Below are positions 1 through 14,000 of a stretch of 64,000 bases of DNA, in pieces; positions within the stretch are counted from its first letter, which is position 1; each line of letters begins with the position of its first letter. The stretch spans positions 21,476,651-21,540,650 of the forward strand of contig OX387603.1 in the NCBI GenBank assembly GCA_947568835.1, written 5' to 3'. The DNA comes from Protonemura montana (lineage: Eukaryota; Arthropoda; Insecta; Plecoptera; Nemouridae). A program made the position numbers and the translations under genes. The notes beneath the pieces are model-generated. The model did no database searches. It saw only the letters and a program-made list of their open reading frames with translations, and was not told the DNA's origin.

Positions 1-3000
1 TGTTCGTGTAACAGCAATACAACAGATCATCACACGAGTAGAGAGTAGTGCATTTCTTGCTACTTTAGAAGATTGCAAGACTTCGTAAAGCAGATAAAGC
101 TTGTCTCCTCCCCTTAGAGACGGAGTCAAGATAGTTTAGTTACCTTACCTATCCCTAGCCCAAGTGCTCTATTTCTTGAAGACCACTTTAAAAGCTAAAA
201 GTTTTCAAACATTTGCCCAATCGCCACTACCATGAATACACAGTAAAAACGTTTACAAGCGCTTTTTAAATGTATATACGAGTTGTAAGTACGCCCCGAA
301 ACACTAGACGAATAAATTCTTTGCTATTGATGACAGTAAATCCTAAAAATCTCCTTACAACTTACAGCAGTGTAAAATAGAGTACTTTCCAGTGAAATTT
401 CATTTTGGTACACTCTTTTTTTTTACCTTTCTTTCGCTCGTAGCCTTCTTTATACAGAAGAATAGTTCTAGAAGGGAATTCTCCCGAGTCACTGTGGAAA
501 TTGGTCGAGTTGTTACCCTCTGGGAGCAATCGAAAACTCCTGGTCTGGAGCCAGGGAAACTATAGCAACTCTACGAAAATAAATATCCCTAGAGGAAACT
601 AAACAAAACCACTCTCATTGTGAAATCACAATCCGCAAGCAAAGACGATTTTCATAACAGTACGTTTCCATTCTAGCGAGCCATTGAAAAGGAGGAAGCT
701 TCAGAAATATGCTTGGGAAAATAACAATATTGCGAGAAGGCTCGTCTTCACAAACCTTGTCATTTCTCGAGGCTTTTTTGTATCATATTTTGTGAATCAG
801 AGTTATATTGAAACGATTGGATACGGTACTTTCATGTTACCAATATTCAATTGTTGTCAGAGCCTCCGTTCGATATGGTTATGTTTGTAAGGTCACCAAA
901 TGGTACACGTATTTCAGGTTGTAATAAATAAATGTAAATAGAAACACTCACACCTGCTCGAGGGTACTGCCATTATGTGAGTCATGTCTTCAGAACGTCA
1001 ATCCATGGAGCGCACTGTAGATTTTTTCCAGCGATTAAACTTGTAGGTTGCACAATGTTGTTCAGTTTCAAACGAAATTCATGAAATTGGCACTGTCCAG
1101 AATAATTAGTAACTTGTGCGGTCAAGTCACATCACAACACTTCAGAGTCTCGTTGAATTTCCAGTTTCATCTTATTTTGACGCAGGTTAGTTGTTGGTGA
1201 CTACCAAGTTTATCTATGGAGTAAATAACACAATGTCAGCTCACCCTTGTCTTGTGTTTGATAATGATATTGCACTAAACCAATACCATTAGACGATATT
1301 TCTAGCCTCTGTACAGCGTTCTCTAATATTTCTATGTCATTGCACTCGTTTCTTACTATTTAATAATTACTCCGTACGCGAATTTGCTAAAATTCCAACA
1401 ATTGTTAGTAATTTAATATCCAGTTTGCCTCCAGCTACGTTATTTTTTGTGTCACAGTAAGAGCGACTGAGAGATGCGACCAGTCTAGTTGGGGTGAAGC
1501 GTATACTAACTGCGGTCGCTCAGGTTGGTTGACAAGTTGACCCTAGAGACCTTGACAGTGTCTATGCCATTACTAACCTACACTTTACACATGCATAGCA
1601 AATTTAAACAAATAAAACTATACGTTGAGATGCTTTGTAACTGGAATGAGGGTGTTGAAGGAGATTGGTTAAATCTGGTAATTTCTCTGTGACTTTACTT
1701 TGAGAAACACTGAAGATGTTTTTAAGTCAGGGTTTTACTGCCAAAATAAAATATGAACAGATGTATCCATTTTATAAAATGTATAGAAATAATACCTAGT
1801 TGTCTAGTAGATATTATGTATTCTGTCAATGTTAGTAAAATTCGTGTACACGAGGTGAATATTTTCGGGCATGTAACGTGTTTGTTTTTTGTTATAAAAT
1901 AAATTTATTTTGTTACAATTTTATTTATGTAAATTGGAAATGTTTTTGGACGACGCAACTGGAGCGGAAAATCAATTATCTGCACAGCTGGGAAAAGTTT
2001 GATAAAATGCTGTCTACTCCAAGATCTATAGGGGGTGGATATGGATGGTAATCTTTCTATGAATATAAGTGAGGGTCTTTTCAAATACTTTGTAACAATG
2101 AACAAAAATGTTAATACATTTAGTTTTAGGTTCATGGAGCTAGCCAGCAGTACAGAGGCTACGTGTTCCTTGCTAGAGCACGCCTGACATTGGTGGGGCC
2201 TGTCAGTTGGACTGCAACCCAGGGGAAAAGGAAGCTATTTGCGAGATGAAACTTCTATTCGGAGGTCAAAGTGGGTCACCAGAGAAAAACTTCTACAGTT
2301 ATAAAAGATTGCATTATAGTAACACACGATATATCGTAAAGGGACAAAATTTCTTATACGTGGTCTATCCTGTCAGGACTCGGGGATGTTAAGGGGCGAT
2401 GTACAAGAACGACAACTATTTTGTTTTCCTTACCAACCTAATAATGGCTTAGGAAAGGGAATCGTGTCCAAGAAAGTTGGATTTTCAAGAAGAGTAATGA
2501 GACTAAAAACTACAGCGAGAGTTTGAAAATTTTATTATAAAATCAAGCGCTTTCTTTCATAATTATACCTAATTATTATATCGAAGAAAATTAAGACAAC
2601 GACGAAGAAATAAAATAGATAAAATGAACCAACGATGTTTAGCTTAACAATTAATTCTGAAAAGTACATACAAAATATTGCAACCCTTAAGCACTCATTA
2701 GCCTAGATTCATTAAAAACCAGACAATTCAGCAATTAAAATTGCTAAACAGTACACATGATTTCATAAAGTGTAAGAACCTACCTCCTCAGCAACTTAAT
2801 TTGTTCGTTATTAATTTATTAATTAACATCTCCGGACTACGTTTTAAATTAAATGCACAAGTCGCACCGTTATTACGAACACTTTCTTAGCAGCTTTTCG
2901 TACTAATCTCTTTGCAGCAACAACCACATTTCAAACAGACCATCTCAGCCAGGCACTAAATTTACTGAAGACAATTCTCCAAGCACCCCGATAGAGTGCA

Positions 3001-3960
3001 TGACGTTTTTACAGCTCTCTACCTTGTTATCGTGGTCTATAAAACGTATCAAAAATACCGCCAGTCATGGTTAGGTGGTTACTGTACTCTGTTTACGCAT
3101 TTGACTCGTTTTGTTTGCTGGTCTGATTGAGTGGTATCTCTTCGCGAGTAACGGTGTATTCAGCTTTGACTTCGTTGTCGAAGATCAGTCTATAAAAGGC
3201 CGACACGGACAGACCAGCAGCCAATGGACTCAGCCAGTACACCTGAAATTCGAAGGAAAACCTCTCTTAGAAAATGCATGGCAACGTGTAAAACATTTTT
3301 ACATCTTCCAATCACTGTCACGTACATTTCTACGAGTAAGTGCAGTGAAAAAAGTTTCCAATACAACTTTCTGTGCGCTTGCATGGACTGCATATATTTT
3401 TCCTTGCACATGTGCTTACCCAGTGCAGTTTCCACTCCCCGTGCCAGATAGCAGGTGCCAAGGTACGAGCCGAGTTCATGCTTCCTCCTGTGTATGGACC
3501 CTGGAAAAAAGATAACGCATGCCGGTTTTGTTTGATAGTTCGAGAAAAATATGTACCTCTCAAAATTCAAATACAGTAGCTACTGACTGTTCCTATATCC
3601 TTCTTATCCTGGAAATGAGTTCTTAAGATTCCCGAAAATTTAGTTACTACAAAGTTTTCAATAAAATTTCGATTTACATTATTTTACGCTTGTTTTATTT
3701 TTACATTCCAAACAAGGAGAGCCGTTGAAGAAAATCTTCGAATAAGTAGTTGCGAAAGAAGGAACTACTAGCGCGCCCTGTTCGCCAACAAGTCAACTAA
3801 GGTGAGCAGCTGAGCGGTGGTCACCTATCCGTACTGGTCTCGGCACAATGATGCTTAACTTCGGTGCTAAAGTTATTTCGCTGCATAAGTTATTAACAAA
3901 ACGCAAAATCAATCTTTTAAAACCCGCCAATCTGCTGTTTAAAACATCTACTCTACGTAC
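1..3960. other. No recognised gene; probably intron or flank of the aquaporin gene
   Basis: I searched the minus strand here for the missing last aquaporin exon, which should carry a second NPA box and sixth membrane helix just after the donor at 3961/3960, and did not find it. The open frames in this stretch (for example around 3111-3579) overlap on both strands, lack family similarity and look like chance. The stretch is AT-rich with scattered poly-T. The simplest reading is that it is the following aquaporin intron and that the 3' exon lies beyond the left edge. Confidence 0.5.
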
Positions 3961-6900
3961 CACTGCCAACGCCAGCACTGTGATAGCGAACCCGAACTTG
4001 AGCGCCAGAGAATCATGCTTGTCACTGTTCCTCTTGTCCCAGCATCCGCAGAGCAGGAAGATGAGAATCGCCGTCGCCAAGTATTCGGCAGCCATCGCTT
4101 GTAGGGTAGTCAGCTGTTCGTTGGGCACCGTGCAGCAAGTTCGCTCACCAATGAATGACGCCGGGGTCATTCCCTAAAGGGCAAAAACACACACCTTGGT
4201 TACTTTTGGTTACACAGACCAAAAAAAGTTTCGTTTAACAATTGGACATGGGCAATGGTTCTAAATAATTTTGTATGGTTTCATGAAGGTAACTTAAAAT
4301 TAATTAATTTGTGTTCGTTCAGAGAAAATATTGTAAGGAAACATACTGCTGACCCAAGGCAATGAAAGAAAATTTGTTCTTTAACCTACACTCGATTTCC
4401 TTTCGATTTTTGCATTTCCGAACAGTCTTTACGTTGTCCAGAACATATCAACCAAAGTCAATGCGAGATAATGGAGATATGTATAGCCTCAAAGAATATG
4501 ATCTTCAGCAAATATTCCAAGATGAATTTTGTTAGATTTTCGTACATTTTTCATTTATATCAGCTTCCCATCTGAGCCAAAAAAGGTGTGCGATGTGTTT
4601 CTAAATAGGTATCGTCACAAGAGTCTGTATAAGTTTCTATGTGAGGCAGAAGTTACGCAAGATGATTGACTTCTTGGCCGCCACCTTCACGCTGAGAAGC
4701 GAACACAAGAACGTCATTCAGCATGCCCGGGTTCGACGCTCGCTAAATCTATTTGTACCAATTTAAACTGAGCCTCCATTCGTACTTGCACTTTCTGTAC
4801 ACACAAACGACAAGATGAAATCAAGAAAGATTGACCCTTGCTTGACCAACGCTATTTGCTGCTCTGTGATTTCATATTTTCTCGCGATGAAATTAAAAAA
4901 AGAAGGGTAGTCTTGCAAAAAAAACGCAAATGAATTCAAGTGCTTTGAATTGTGATGCAAAATAGACCACTTCATTCATGGATAATTTACGGTATAAAGC
5001 AGGGGTTGTTGTTCAATGTAGCATAACTCAAAAAAAATTCTACCCTATCTACATTTTTTTCCCCCAAAAATGTCCGTTCAAGAAGAATAAATCCACTGAA
5101 ATTTGTCAAAAACATTCCTTGTTTTCCCAATGATACTTCCCAAACAATTTACCTATCCAGAATGAGTCCTCAAAGATAGAACCGCACGTGGCCGGCAATA
5201 TTTTTAGCACCTCGTGACGCAAAATGCGTAATGCAACTGATAGCTATTGCAAGCTGTGCGTGTGTGCCTTCTGTTGTTTTTGGACGGCGTCCACATGCGG
5301 TGACTGGCCACCCTCGCTACTTAGCGCCTTTGATTTAACCGATGCCCCCGTGAGCCGCGCACTCGCGGGGCCCATTCATTAAAGCACGTTTCACCGCGGC
5401 TTACTATTCGCGCGGTAACCCGTAATAACGAGTGCTAAGCGCACGCCATTGACCCTCAGCGGTAAACAAATTTCAACGCTTAATTAATTACGGAATTAAT
5501 TGGGACGTTTCGGATGATTTACATTACGTAGAAGCACAGGTAGCTGGACTGCGCTTTTAATTCAAGTAAATGGAAGCTACGACCTATAAATTAGTCAAGC
5601 GATGGGTGAATTTCTTATTAAGCGAAGCTTTTTATTTATTTTTGTACAAAAAAATATTGTTTGAATATTTTTAGATGTGCATTTGGCACAATAATCTCTG
5701 CACGAATTGCACTCGCCAGAACTGCAGTCGCGAAATCTCGCCAAGTGCAATCAAAATATTGAGTCTATCCACTTGAAACTGCCTGATTTGAAGACAAGAA
5801 TAAACTCTGGTGCATTTTGCAAAACGTACACTATCCATCTCCTCATTTTTACACCATGTCAGCGGTAAAAACTCAAAAATAGTAGACAAAGACAACGAAT
5901 ATACGTCTAGTTTTTAACAAACCTAGTTCAAATTAGGCTAGACAAACGGCCATTCTGACTAGAATCCATTCTGTCAATACTCAATTTGGAGATTCGAGTC
6001 GGCGTTCGACGCATCCCTTTTCGTTTGCACCTCGACTCCCATTTCAGTCGACACTCGTTAATTTTAGAAATATCACCAATGTCTTGCATCTATAGTAAGT
6101 AACAAGAGTGTAAAATACATCATATGTGGCCAGCATCCAAAGAATAATTTTGCAAAAATAGCTCTGACGTCAGTACGAGGGTGCGTTTACCTGGGAGCCA
6201 ATAGCAAATGAGGTTAGACGCTGACGCTGACGTCGAACGGAGGTACTCTTTTGTGTTTTATTTCCACTCTCAAATCTCGTTTCTTTTCTTTGACTATTTT
6301 TAAAAAGCCTCGTGCCATTTTTCCCACTGATTGGCATCACGCTGTTTGTCTTGTCTCCTCGCCTAAGTCCCCGTTATAATTACCGAAAGGAAATAACTCC
6401 CATGTAATTGAGCTCATAGAAAATACCAGTTTTACCGTAAGTGTGACGAGGGTAGATTTCACTGAGAAATCTGCGAAATCTTTTCAATTCTAAGATTTGC
6501 CTGCCATAAACTACAGCGACAGCAAGTTAAGTAATATAACATCGCATGTCTACAAACCATGTAACTTAAGATCCAGTTATGATGAAGTGAACTCGAACCC
6601 GGGACCTCAGATGCCCCAGCACGGTTTTCTTCATACCTTCGTCCTCATCAAGATAAAAGTACCGGCAACTAGCAAAATCTTGTTCAAAGAGTTCGAAAAG
6701 TTCAAAATGCTTGGCAAACTGCTTCTAAAGTCTCTTCCGGAGGTCGGTACAACTTCAGCATTGCAACGCCAGGAAATACAAAGAGTCCAACATCTCTTTA
6801 ACATACTGATCTGGTCTCCCATTCACAGTCCCATCCACTTGTATTACTGCTTAACCTGATGACCAAAAGACCGAGGGTTGCACTCACAAGCAACAAGCCG

Positions 6901-9900
6901 TATCCCAAGGTCGCGCCGAGCACCTGTGCGATGAAGTAGACGACGAACATGGGAGCGTTGATCTTGCCGAGAATCACCGCCGCGATGCTCACAGAGGGAT
7001 TCAAGTGGGCCACGCTGATGTGTCCGAAAGTCTGCAGAGAAACACAATAATCAGTCAGGACTAACTTAGCCTAGCCTTATTCTTGTTGAATTCTTCACCC
7101 CATATGTCTCTCCTTCACTAGCATTTTTTCATGAGGAATTACATGATATCCCATGGAATACTGAGGGTGCGAAATAAATAAAATACCACAAGTGATCAAG
7201 AGCCTTATCAGCAAGGGTTGCTGATAAGTGATAAATATTTTGCAGTGCAATTACAGTGACGTCACCAGGTTTGAAAACCTTATCACAACTCTCATTGATC
7301 AGTTGAAGGGCTTTGGTATTCTTACGAATAGTGTCAACTTTTACCAAGTCTTGTCAGTTTTCACTTCAGAAAGTAAAATAATTGTATCTTATTTCATTTT
7401 GAGATAAGTTACAGAATGACCAGCCAGGATGACCAGCTCTGGATTTCACACAAGATTCAGGGATATCACCCAAACCTGGAGATTAAAGGAACTTCTTCCA
7501 GCTACAAACTAGCCCTAAGACGAAAACTAAAAGCTATTATAATTATTTAGTGGGAATGTTGCTTCATTGGTTCCAATCCTTCCATAAAAAAGGGAAATAA
7601 ACATACTAATTTTTCAATTATTGCTTCGATTAATGTCTTAATTGTAAGTGGCTCAAATTGACAGCGTGAATTTGAATTCACCTTATTAGTCTCACTTGAC
7701 TTTTTGATCGCCACTGATTCTGAAATCGTCATTTTAATGAGTCAGATCAAATTTGAAGCGTGGATGCTTTTCTCAGAGCTAAGCGATAGAAAATGATTGA
7801 TTCGTCAATGTGACAATTGATTTGTTGACTAGCAGCTGACTAAAAATGAATTTGTTCCCCCATATATTTAATAAAGACACTCGCGGAAGGGTATGCATAA
7901 AAACCAAATGATGAATATTAAAAATAGGAAATGTTTAGTCCAATGATTGCAGAGAATCTGTTCGCCACTTTCTTTAGTAAAATTCCAGTTTACTTCATGA
8001 CAAATGCAATTGTTTATGTAAGTACTATATACCTGGATGATGGTAGCAACCGCCAGGCCAAACGCTAGGCAGATAGTCATGTGGTTAGCCCCGATCACGA
8101 TGCTCATGCAGCCGAGGAAAAGCAGCGTGCCAGTCCCGATAAACTCGGCCATGAAGATGTTCAGTATGGTCCATCCCGTCACACCAGCGCCGAACGTGGG
8201 GATCTCCGTATGTCGGAACCCTGTTTTTACACCTGACACCATCAGCAATGTTAACAAACAATACCTGATCTCCCTCTCTAATACGAACTAACCATGTTTT
8301 AAATGATTCGCCAATGTAAATTAGATACGAAAAGTACAAAAACGTGAGACAGGTGCTGATTATTTCTATCACATTTTGAAGTGCTCGTGTAAGACTTATT
8401 TTTACATCTAAGTTACTTAGCTCTTGTACTAGATTCACCTTCTCCCTCTCTTTTGAAAATGCCGAATTACAATCACGATGAAAACACTTGTAGATAACCC
8501 TTGCGGTATAATAACAAGTACTTTTCAGTTTGTACAAAGTTAAAGATAAGCTTTGTACGTACACATATACTGTAGTATTTATTATCTAACGCCTCGTGTG
8601 ATAATGAGCATGTTAAACGTTTTGTAAAAAGTGCGTAGGTACTAAACTATTTGAATCGACGCCGACACCGACGCCGACGCCGACGCCTAAGCGAGCGTAA
8701 TGACCGTCAAGCTTCGATCAAGGATGAAGAGCGCGTGCCATATTAAGACACTTCTAATGTTGTCGACTTGATTTGAATAATCTGTGTCTGGATTCCATCC
8801 CACATCACGTTGTAAAGATGAAGAATTAATGCTAATGCTGTTTCATGGAAACTTATGTCAGTTTGACAAATAAATTATTTAATATGAGTGACAAGCTGAG
8901 GGGAAAATCCAACTAGTTTGTGTAATTGTGAAGAAAATAATTTGATTGCTAGGAGATTTTAATCATTATAATCAAATCTGATCATTTTCAGAAATTTCTT
9001 ATTTGATAGCTAGAAATAAGACAAACCGAATAAGAGGCCGATGTCCCTAAAATGTCTTTCCTCTTTCTCAAAAAAACCTTTAACATACACCTATTGAAAT
9101 TGTTTTATTTTTTTTAAATGTATGTAGGTAATATTTTCACGATTTAGTGCACTTGGCCTTTCCAAGGCCAAGCACCTTTCCAAGCACCCAACACTCGGTT
9201 GACCAAACTCGCTGACTATCAACTCGACGAAAGAATATCAGCATCTTAAGATAGCTCAATCTAAGTCTTAGGTCAAAGCCAATTCGTCGCAGACGACAGA
9301 GAAACAAATTGATTCGATCGATTCTCTGCTTTGAAAGTGCACTTATTGCAGATTCTACACCGGTACAATTGCGATTTGATACGCAATGTATATTTTGTGA
9401 TGGTACGGTGGTGCCCCTGCTTCCGTGTCTACCTATCACGTTAATGGTTTTGTTTATACCATTATCGACATACCTAGTCACACCACTTTTTAGATTGTTG
9501 ATTATTCACATAACCTCTAAGTAAGGTCGCCTGGTCTTGATTTTTAAATGAATACATCAATTGCGTAACATCTTGATTACTTATCCGGATCAATAGTAAA
9601 ATGTTTACATAAAATGTGCTTGTATTTCATCAGAAGACAGGAGAAACGAAATAAAAACTGAAAACATTCGCTAAACAACACAAGAACACATTTGCAATTT
9701 TTGTACAAGGGTGTGTTTGACAATACAAGTCAACGACCGCAAAATTATTGACTCGCCATGTAATGCATGTACAGAATAAGTAACCAACCAAATGTAATTA
9801 TGTAATTTATATACCTCATTTCGAATCATTTGTTTGAACAATAGTATCTCGCATTTGTCTCCAATTTAATTAGCTAATTAAATGTTAGTGCATGCGTAAG

Positions 9901-10826
9901 ATTAGCTAAATAGTTTTCTCTGAGTCTACCCGATTGTCATTAAACATCTAGCTTTTCCTTGTTTAATTTATATTAGTCACGCATGAATTAAACAATCGCA
10001 CACTTTACGGTGACCCAATCTTGCAAAGTGCGTAGATTTTTTCTTAAAGAAAGTCCCGGAGCCAAAACTAAAAAACTTTAATTCGGTCTCCCACCATCGG
10101 TAGCATCATCAGCATGCCTTCAATCTTTGGATCAATTACATCCACTTCAGAACCACTTAAAATTTTGCAGAAGTTATACCAAATCACCGTTGTGCTAATA
10201 TCTCCGATGTCAATAGATACGCTGTAGTCGATCAAATCTGGTCAGGTGACCTTTTGCAAAGATATATAACCTATCCCGTTATAGACCACACACTGACCGG
10301 GCAATATTTAATTATTAATTGCAAAACATGCAAGTATAAGAATGAAAATATCTCACAGATCATTAAATCATTGGGGAAGGTATTTTCTCTATCGACATAT
10401 TACAAGTTGAATCATAATTGCCTAGATATCGACAATAACAATTCCAGTATTTCTGATAACAGTTCAGAGAAAAACTATCATGTCACGATCATTAGGTCTA
10501 TGATGATGCGGAAACTCACATTAACTAGCAATCCTACATGTCTTCAATTAATTAAATAATTTTATTAACATTGAAACCGGAGAATTAAATAATATCCGAA
10601 ATAAAAATAATTTAAAAACGTCGGCAAACCCATTCAAGAAGAAGTTGACCTCAATGAATAATATTGCCTGTATTTTCATCGCGAGAGCAACAGGTGTTAT
10701 AGACTTTTATTCTTTCATCAAAATTCCCAGGATAAAATAAACAAACAAAAAAAACACGCCGATAAACGCCCACGAATCACCAATGAACCAAAAAATCAAA
10801 CTTAAAAAATCCTTACCGGAAGGCAT
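3961..10826 (-). CDS. Aquaporin (MIP family), 3' end missing from window
   Basis: Membrane channel for water and possibly glycerol or other small solutes. Minus-strand exons are 10826-10817 (start ATG and three more codons, donor GTAAGG), 8232-8033, 7031-6888 and 4173-3961. Phases agree at each join and give 189 codons so far. Exon 2 carries helix 1 and most of helix 2. Exon 3 opens with TFGHIS and holds the first pore box as HLNPSVSI, then helix 3. Exon 4 holds the C-x-T-x-P loop, a helix with AAEYLATAILIFLLCG and the WDKRN loop before helix 5. The second NPA box is not in the window, so the gene is partial (family members are about 250-290 aa). The layout around the first box and the CG-WDxRN loop resemble insect entomoglyceroporin-type aquaporins, but the subfamily is an inference. 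The first pore box is NPS (residues 81-83) instead of NPA. Confidence 0.85.
4174..6887. other. Aquaporin intron 3
   Basis: Lies between the donor at 6888/6887 (GTGAGT, minus strand) and the acceptor ending at 4174 (pyrimidine stretch then TAG). No coding exon is needed here, because phase 0 joins phase 0 and the protein reads on smoothly from GYGLLL into GMTP. A possible tRNA-type B box (minus strand, near 6590-6605) and a short GACGCY-rich patch at 6217-6236 are the only structures I noted. Confidence 0.6.
8656..8688. repeat. Short GACGCC hexamer array
   Basis: About five units of a GACGCC-like hexamer (one GACACC variant) in otherwise AT-rich intron sequence of the aquaporin gene. Related patches occur at 6217-6236 and 47201-47228. 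The array is CpG-dense and could be a microsatellite or part of a dispersed repeat. Confidence 0.6.
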
Positions 10827-11040
10827 TTTTAATAACTTTTCACGTTCCACTCGTAGAGTATTTCAAAAGCGACGTCGCTCCCTCGAAGGAGCAGAGCAAG
10901 TGGCGTCGCGTAGCGTCGCTCGTGATCCTTCGCGACCGACTGCGGTGTTACGATCGGCCTCTACACAACGTCGTCCGTCCAAAAGACAAGCTAGCCACCT
11001 CCCCGACACCCGACCATCTCAAAGTTCCCCAGCTACTTGA
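10827..11040 (-). promoter_or_regulatory. Probable 5' UTR/promoter of the aquaporin gene
   Basis: Directly upstream (minus strand) of the aquaporin ATG at 10826 there is a CpG-rich block, roughly 10865-11000, set in AT-rich surroundings. It is rich in GCGACG and CGTCGC words. No clear TATA box is placed near it. Calling it promoter/5' UTR rests only on position and composition. Confidence 0.3.
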
Positions 11041-14000
11041 CGCAGCGATCTTGTTATTGCTAACCGACCAATTATTGATAAGATTAAATGTATTTTACTT
11101 TGTTTAACTGACTCATTATGAGTGATCGCAATGTGTTGGGTACCTCTGAACGTTGTCAATGTTGTAACAATAATGTTAAAAAATAAAAGGCGAATGGAAT
11201 CGGTAAATTGCTTAAAAATCTGAGATAAGGGAGGTAATTAGTTTAAGTCATTGGTGTAAAGGAATTCCAGTTTCAACTTAAAATTATAAAACTACCTGTG
11301 ACATATGTTAGGTATTAAACGTTTGCTATAATAAAAAAGAGATTGTGCTCAGTTTTGCTTTATTAGGTAATGTCACACATCTTAATCTTATTTTAAATAA
11401 ATCTGTGCTTTTACTTGATACTGCGTGGATTTCATCCAGTTGTTATCCGATCTCGGTTTATCTATCTCGCGTAGTCGGCGCCAATGCAAACAAGCCTTGA
11501 AGTTAAACTCTGACCCAGTAACCTAACAATCTAGATTATCCAACATTTTATAAGTAGAATTTTAGAAAACACTTGCGTTTGCTTGTATTCGTGCGGATAG
11601 ATTTTGTCCACGATCGTACTTGCTGTTGGCGGTAACTGAATTCCAATGTGTACGCTGATTCAAAAATAAAAAATCTGAAATTTACAAACGATGACATTCT
11701 GTATCAAAATATAAATGTTATATATGTGCTTCTAGAATGATTTGGCTTGTTTTACTGTTTTGTTTTGTGTTGAGAAGGTTTGCGGCCTTAAAAAGGGCCT
11801 AAAACCTAGACGTTTCGGCGAGGCACGGCTCGCCACATTCAGGAGAAGAATTCTAGAATTCGTCTAGACTTTTTCTAAAAATCAAGAATTTTCTATTTTG
11901 TCAGAAAAAAATGTTTGCTTTTTAGGGATTTTATGACAGGGGTTCATGACTGTGCAATCAAAATTATGAACTTCACAAACCATGTCAAGTTGCCAAAACG
12001 AGAAAAAAATATCCTTCTGGAATAAAATTTCTTGTCAAAAATATGTTGCAGGTTGTTTTCATTTTCACAAAAGTGCAACGAAACTGATTCAAAACTTTGC
12101 GAAAATATGACACAGTTTCGACTACAAGCCATCGAAAAGTGTACAGTAATGCTTCATGGCATTCCCGATAAGGTTTGTACTGAAATATGTGTCTGCATAT
12201 TGAACTTGAAGATCGCAGGTTCGTGTCAGTCGATTGTATAAGCAAGGCTGTGACTTAACAGGCCTGTCCAGTAAAGGTAAAATAGACAATGACAGCAGTG
12301 GATACACAAGCAAGACAAGTGACACAGGTCAAGACCATTGTAATGCATTGTAATTTCATTCAAGATCATAAATATGCATCGATTAGAAGTCCATGAATGC
12401 TTTCCAATAACACTACCGATTCGTATAATAAACAGTCAAAGGTTTAAACTTCAGCTCAAGTTCTGAATTTATTTCGGTCACTCGATTGAATCGTTTGATC
12501 TTCTGCAGAATTAGCTGTGAGACGCAACATCAGTATTTCAGCATCTCAATGCATCTTTCAACAGGCTGATTGCGTCATTTCTACGCAATTTCTCGATAAT
12601 CTAATAGAAACTTCAGATAAAATCAAAGCAATCCTTCGTCGTAGTAATCGATGCTCCGACAACGCGTTCAAAATAAGATAAAAGCAGAGAATGTCACTCT
12701 TAAAATTACTGGCGTGAAAATAAAAAAAAATCAATGATTCTTGCAAACTTGGGGTCAACTTTCTTTCACGTCTAATTTGTAAATCAACACGAGCAAATCG
12801 TTGGATAATAGCTTGTGATTTTTGTAAGATGTTTTATCAGGAGATGGTTAACCATTGACCCGCAATCTGACGTGGATTACTATAAGCGATAACGATACTC
12901 GATAGCTTGATACTAAACCAATCAGTATAAGTCTCTGAAGGTACTTGATTTTCTTCATCGGATTAGACCGAAATTTTAAAGTCAATAAGTAGTACCAAAA
13001 AATAATTAGCCTTTCTTTGAGGTGCAAATATATAGATCGCTCAACTTCCGTATTGAATTTGTTGTTATCAAATATCGATAAAAAATATTGTCACCTCTCT
13101 CTTATCATCCCTGTGAAATGATCCCGGTTGAAATCAGGTGCCAGTATGACATGATAACGGCCGGCTATAAAAAATAAAATAAACAGCGGAAGCCCACTCT
13201 GCTATAATACCTGAACTATGTTTGTTTAGAGTGGGTTTGTAGTCAAGGAAATGGCACCCGCACACCTGTGCTTGTGCTGGAGGGGAGACGTTTTTCTTGG
13301 CAAAAGTATGACCCATTTTAAAATAATTGCGCAGCACACAACCCAATGCGGTCACACAGCGATGAGTGTAAGGTGTACGTACCACATGTGCTTGTGTCAG
13401 TGGCAATTGTACCCTAACCCAGACATAATGCTATTTAAATTCGGTCAATTTAGAACACAACAAAATGCAATGTAAAACAAGTGTTTTTTAAGTAGGCACC
13501 GTTTTTTTTACACGAAATGTCCTGTAAAAATCGTAACCACTTGCGCGCAGCATGTTTTGAAGTCATGTTTTATTTAAATAAAACAAATCATTTAATTGGT
13601 GACATAAAAAAAAAACATTTGATGTGTAAACTTTGATTTTCCAACGCCTTCTTAAATTTGGATAGCTTGGTCTTGTTTATCTTAGAGAAATACCCATGAT
13701 GCAGTGACATCCTTTGACACTTGCAGCAAATTTCAAATTTAATGCAGATCAAAACGTGAAAATAACAATTCTACACAAATTCGCAGCGAAGACGGATGGA
13801 AATGGTTTTTCTTTGCACATTATTTGTGAGCACGTCAAAACTTGACATTCATACAGAGATTCGATCGGGTTTTTCATTGATAATTTTTTCATCTTAAACT
13901 GGCTGGCAATGGATGATGTTTCCCGCCTTGATTGGTCAAGGTAATTCAAGCAATGCAATTCTTTAAATTAACGAAAATTAATATATCTTTGTGTCTATTT

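Noticed and set aside
1905-2135. Last aquaporin exon with a variant second NPA box (SSMNLKLN)
   Set aside because: Beyond Met-Asn nothing fits helix 6 or the NPAR context, and no acceptor of the needed phase precedes it.
3111-3579. Overlapping open frames of 75-134 codons on both strands
   Set aside because: They overlap each other in several frames, lack motifs and have no splice context; probably chance.
6560-6640. tRNA gene or SINE on the minus strand (CCCGGGTTCGAGTTC)
   Set aside because: Only a B-box-like word is present; no A box at the right distance and no cloverleaf could be drawn.
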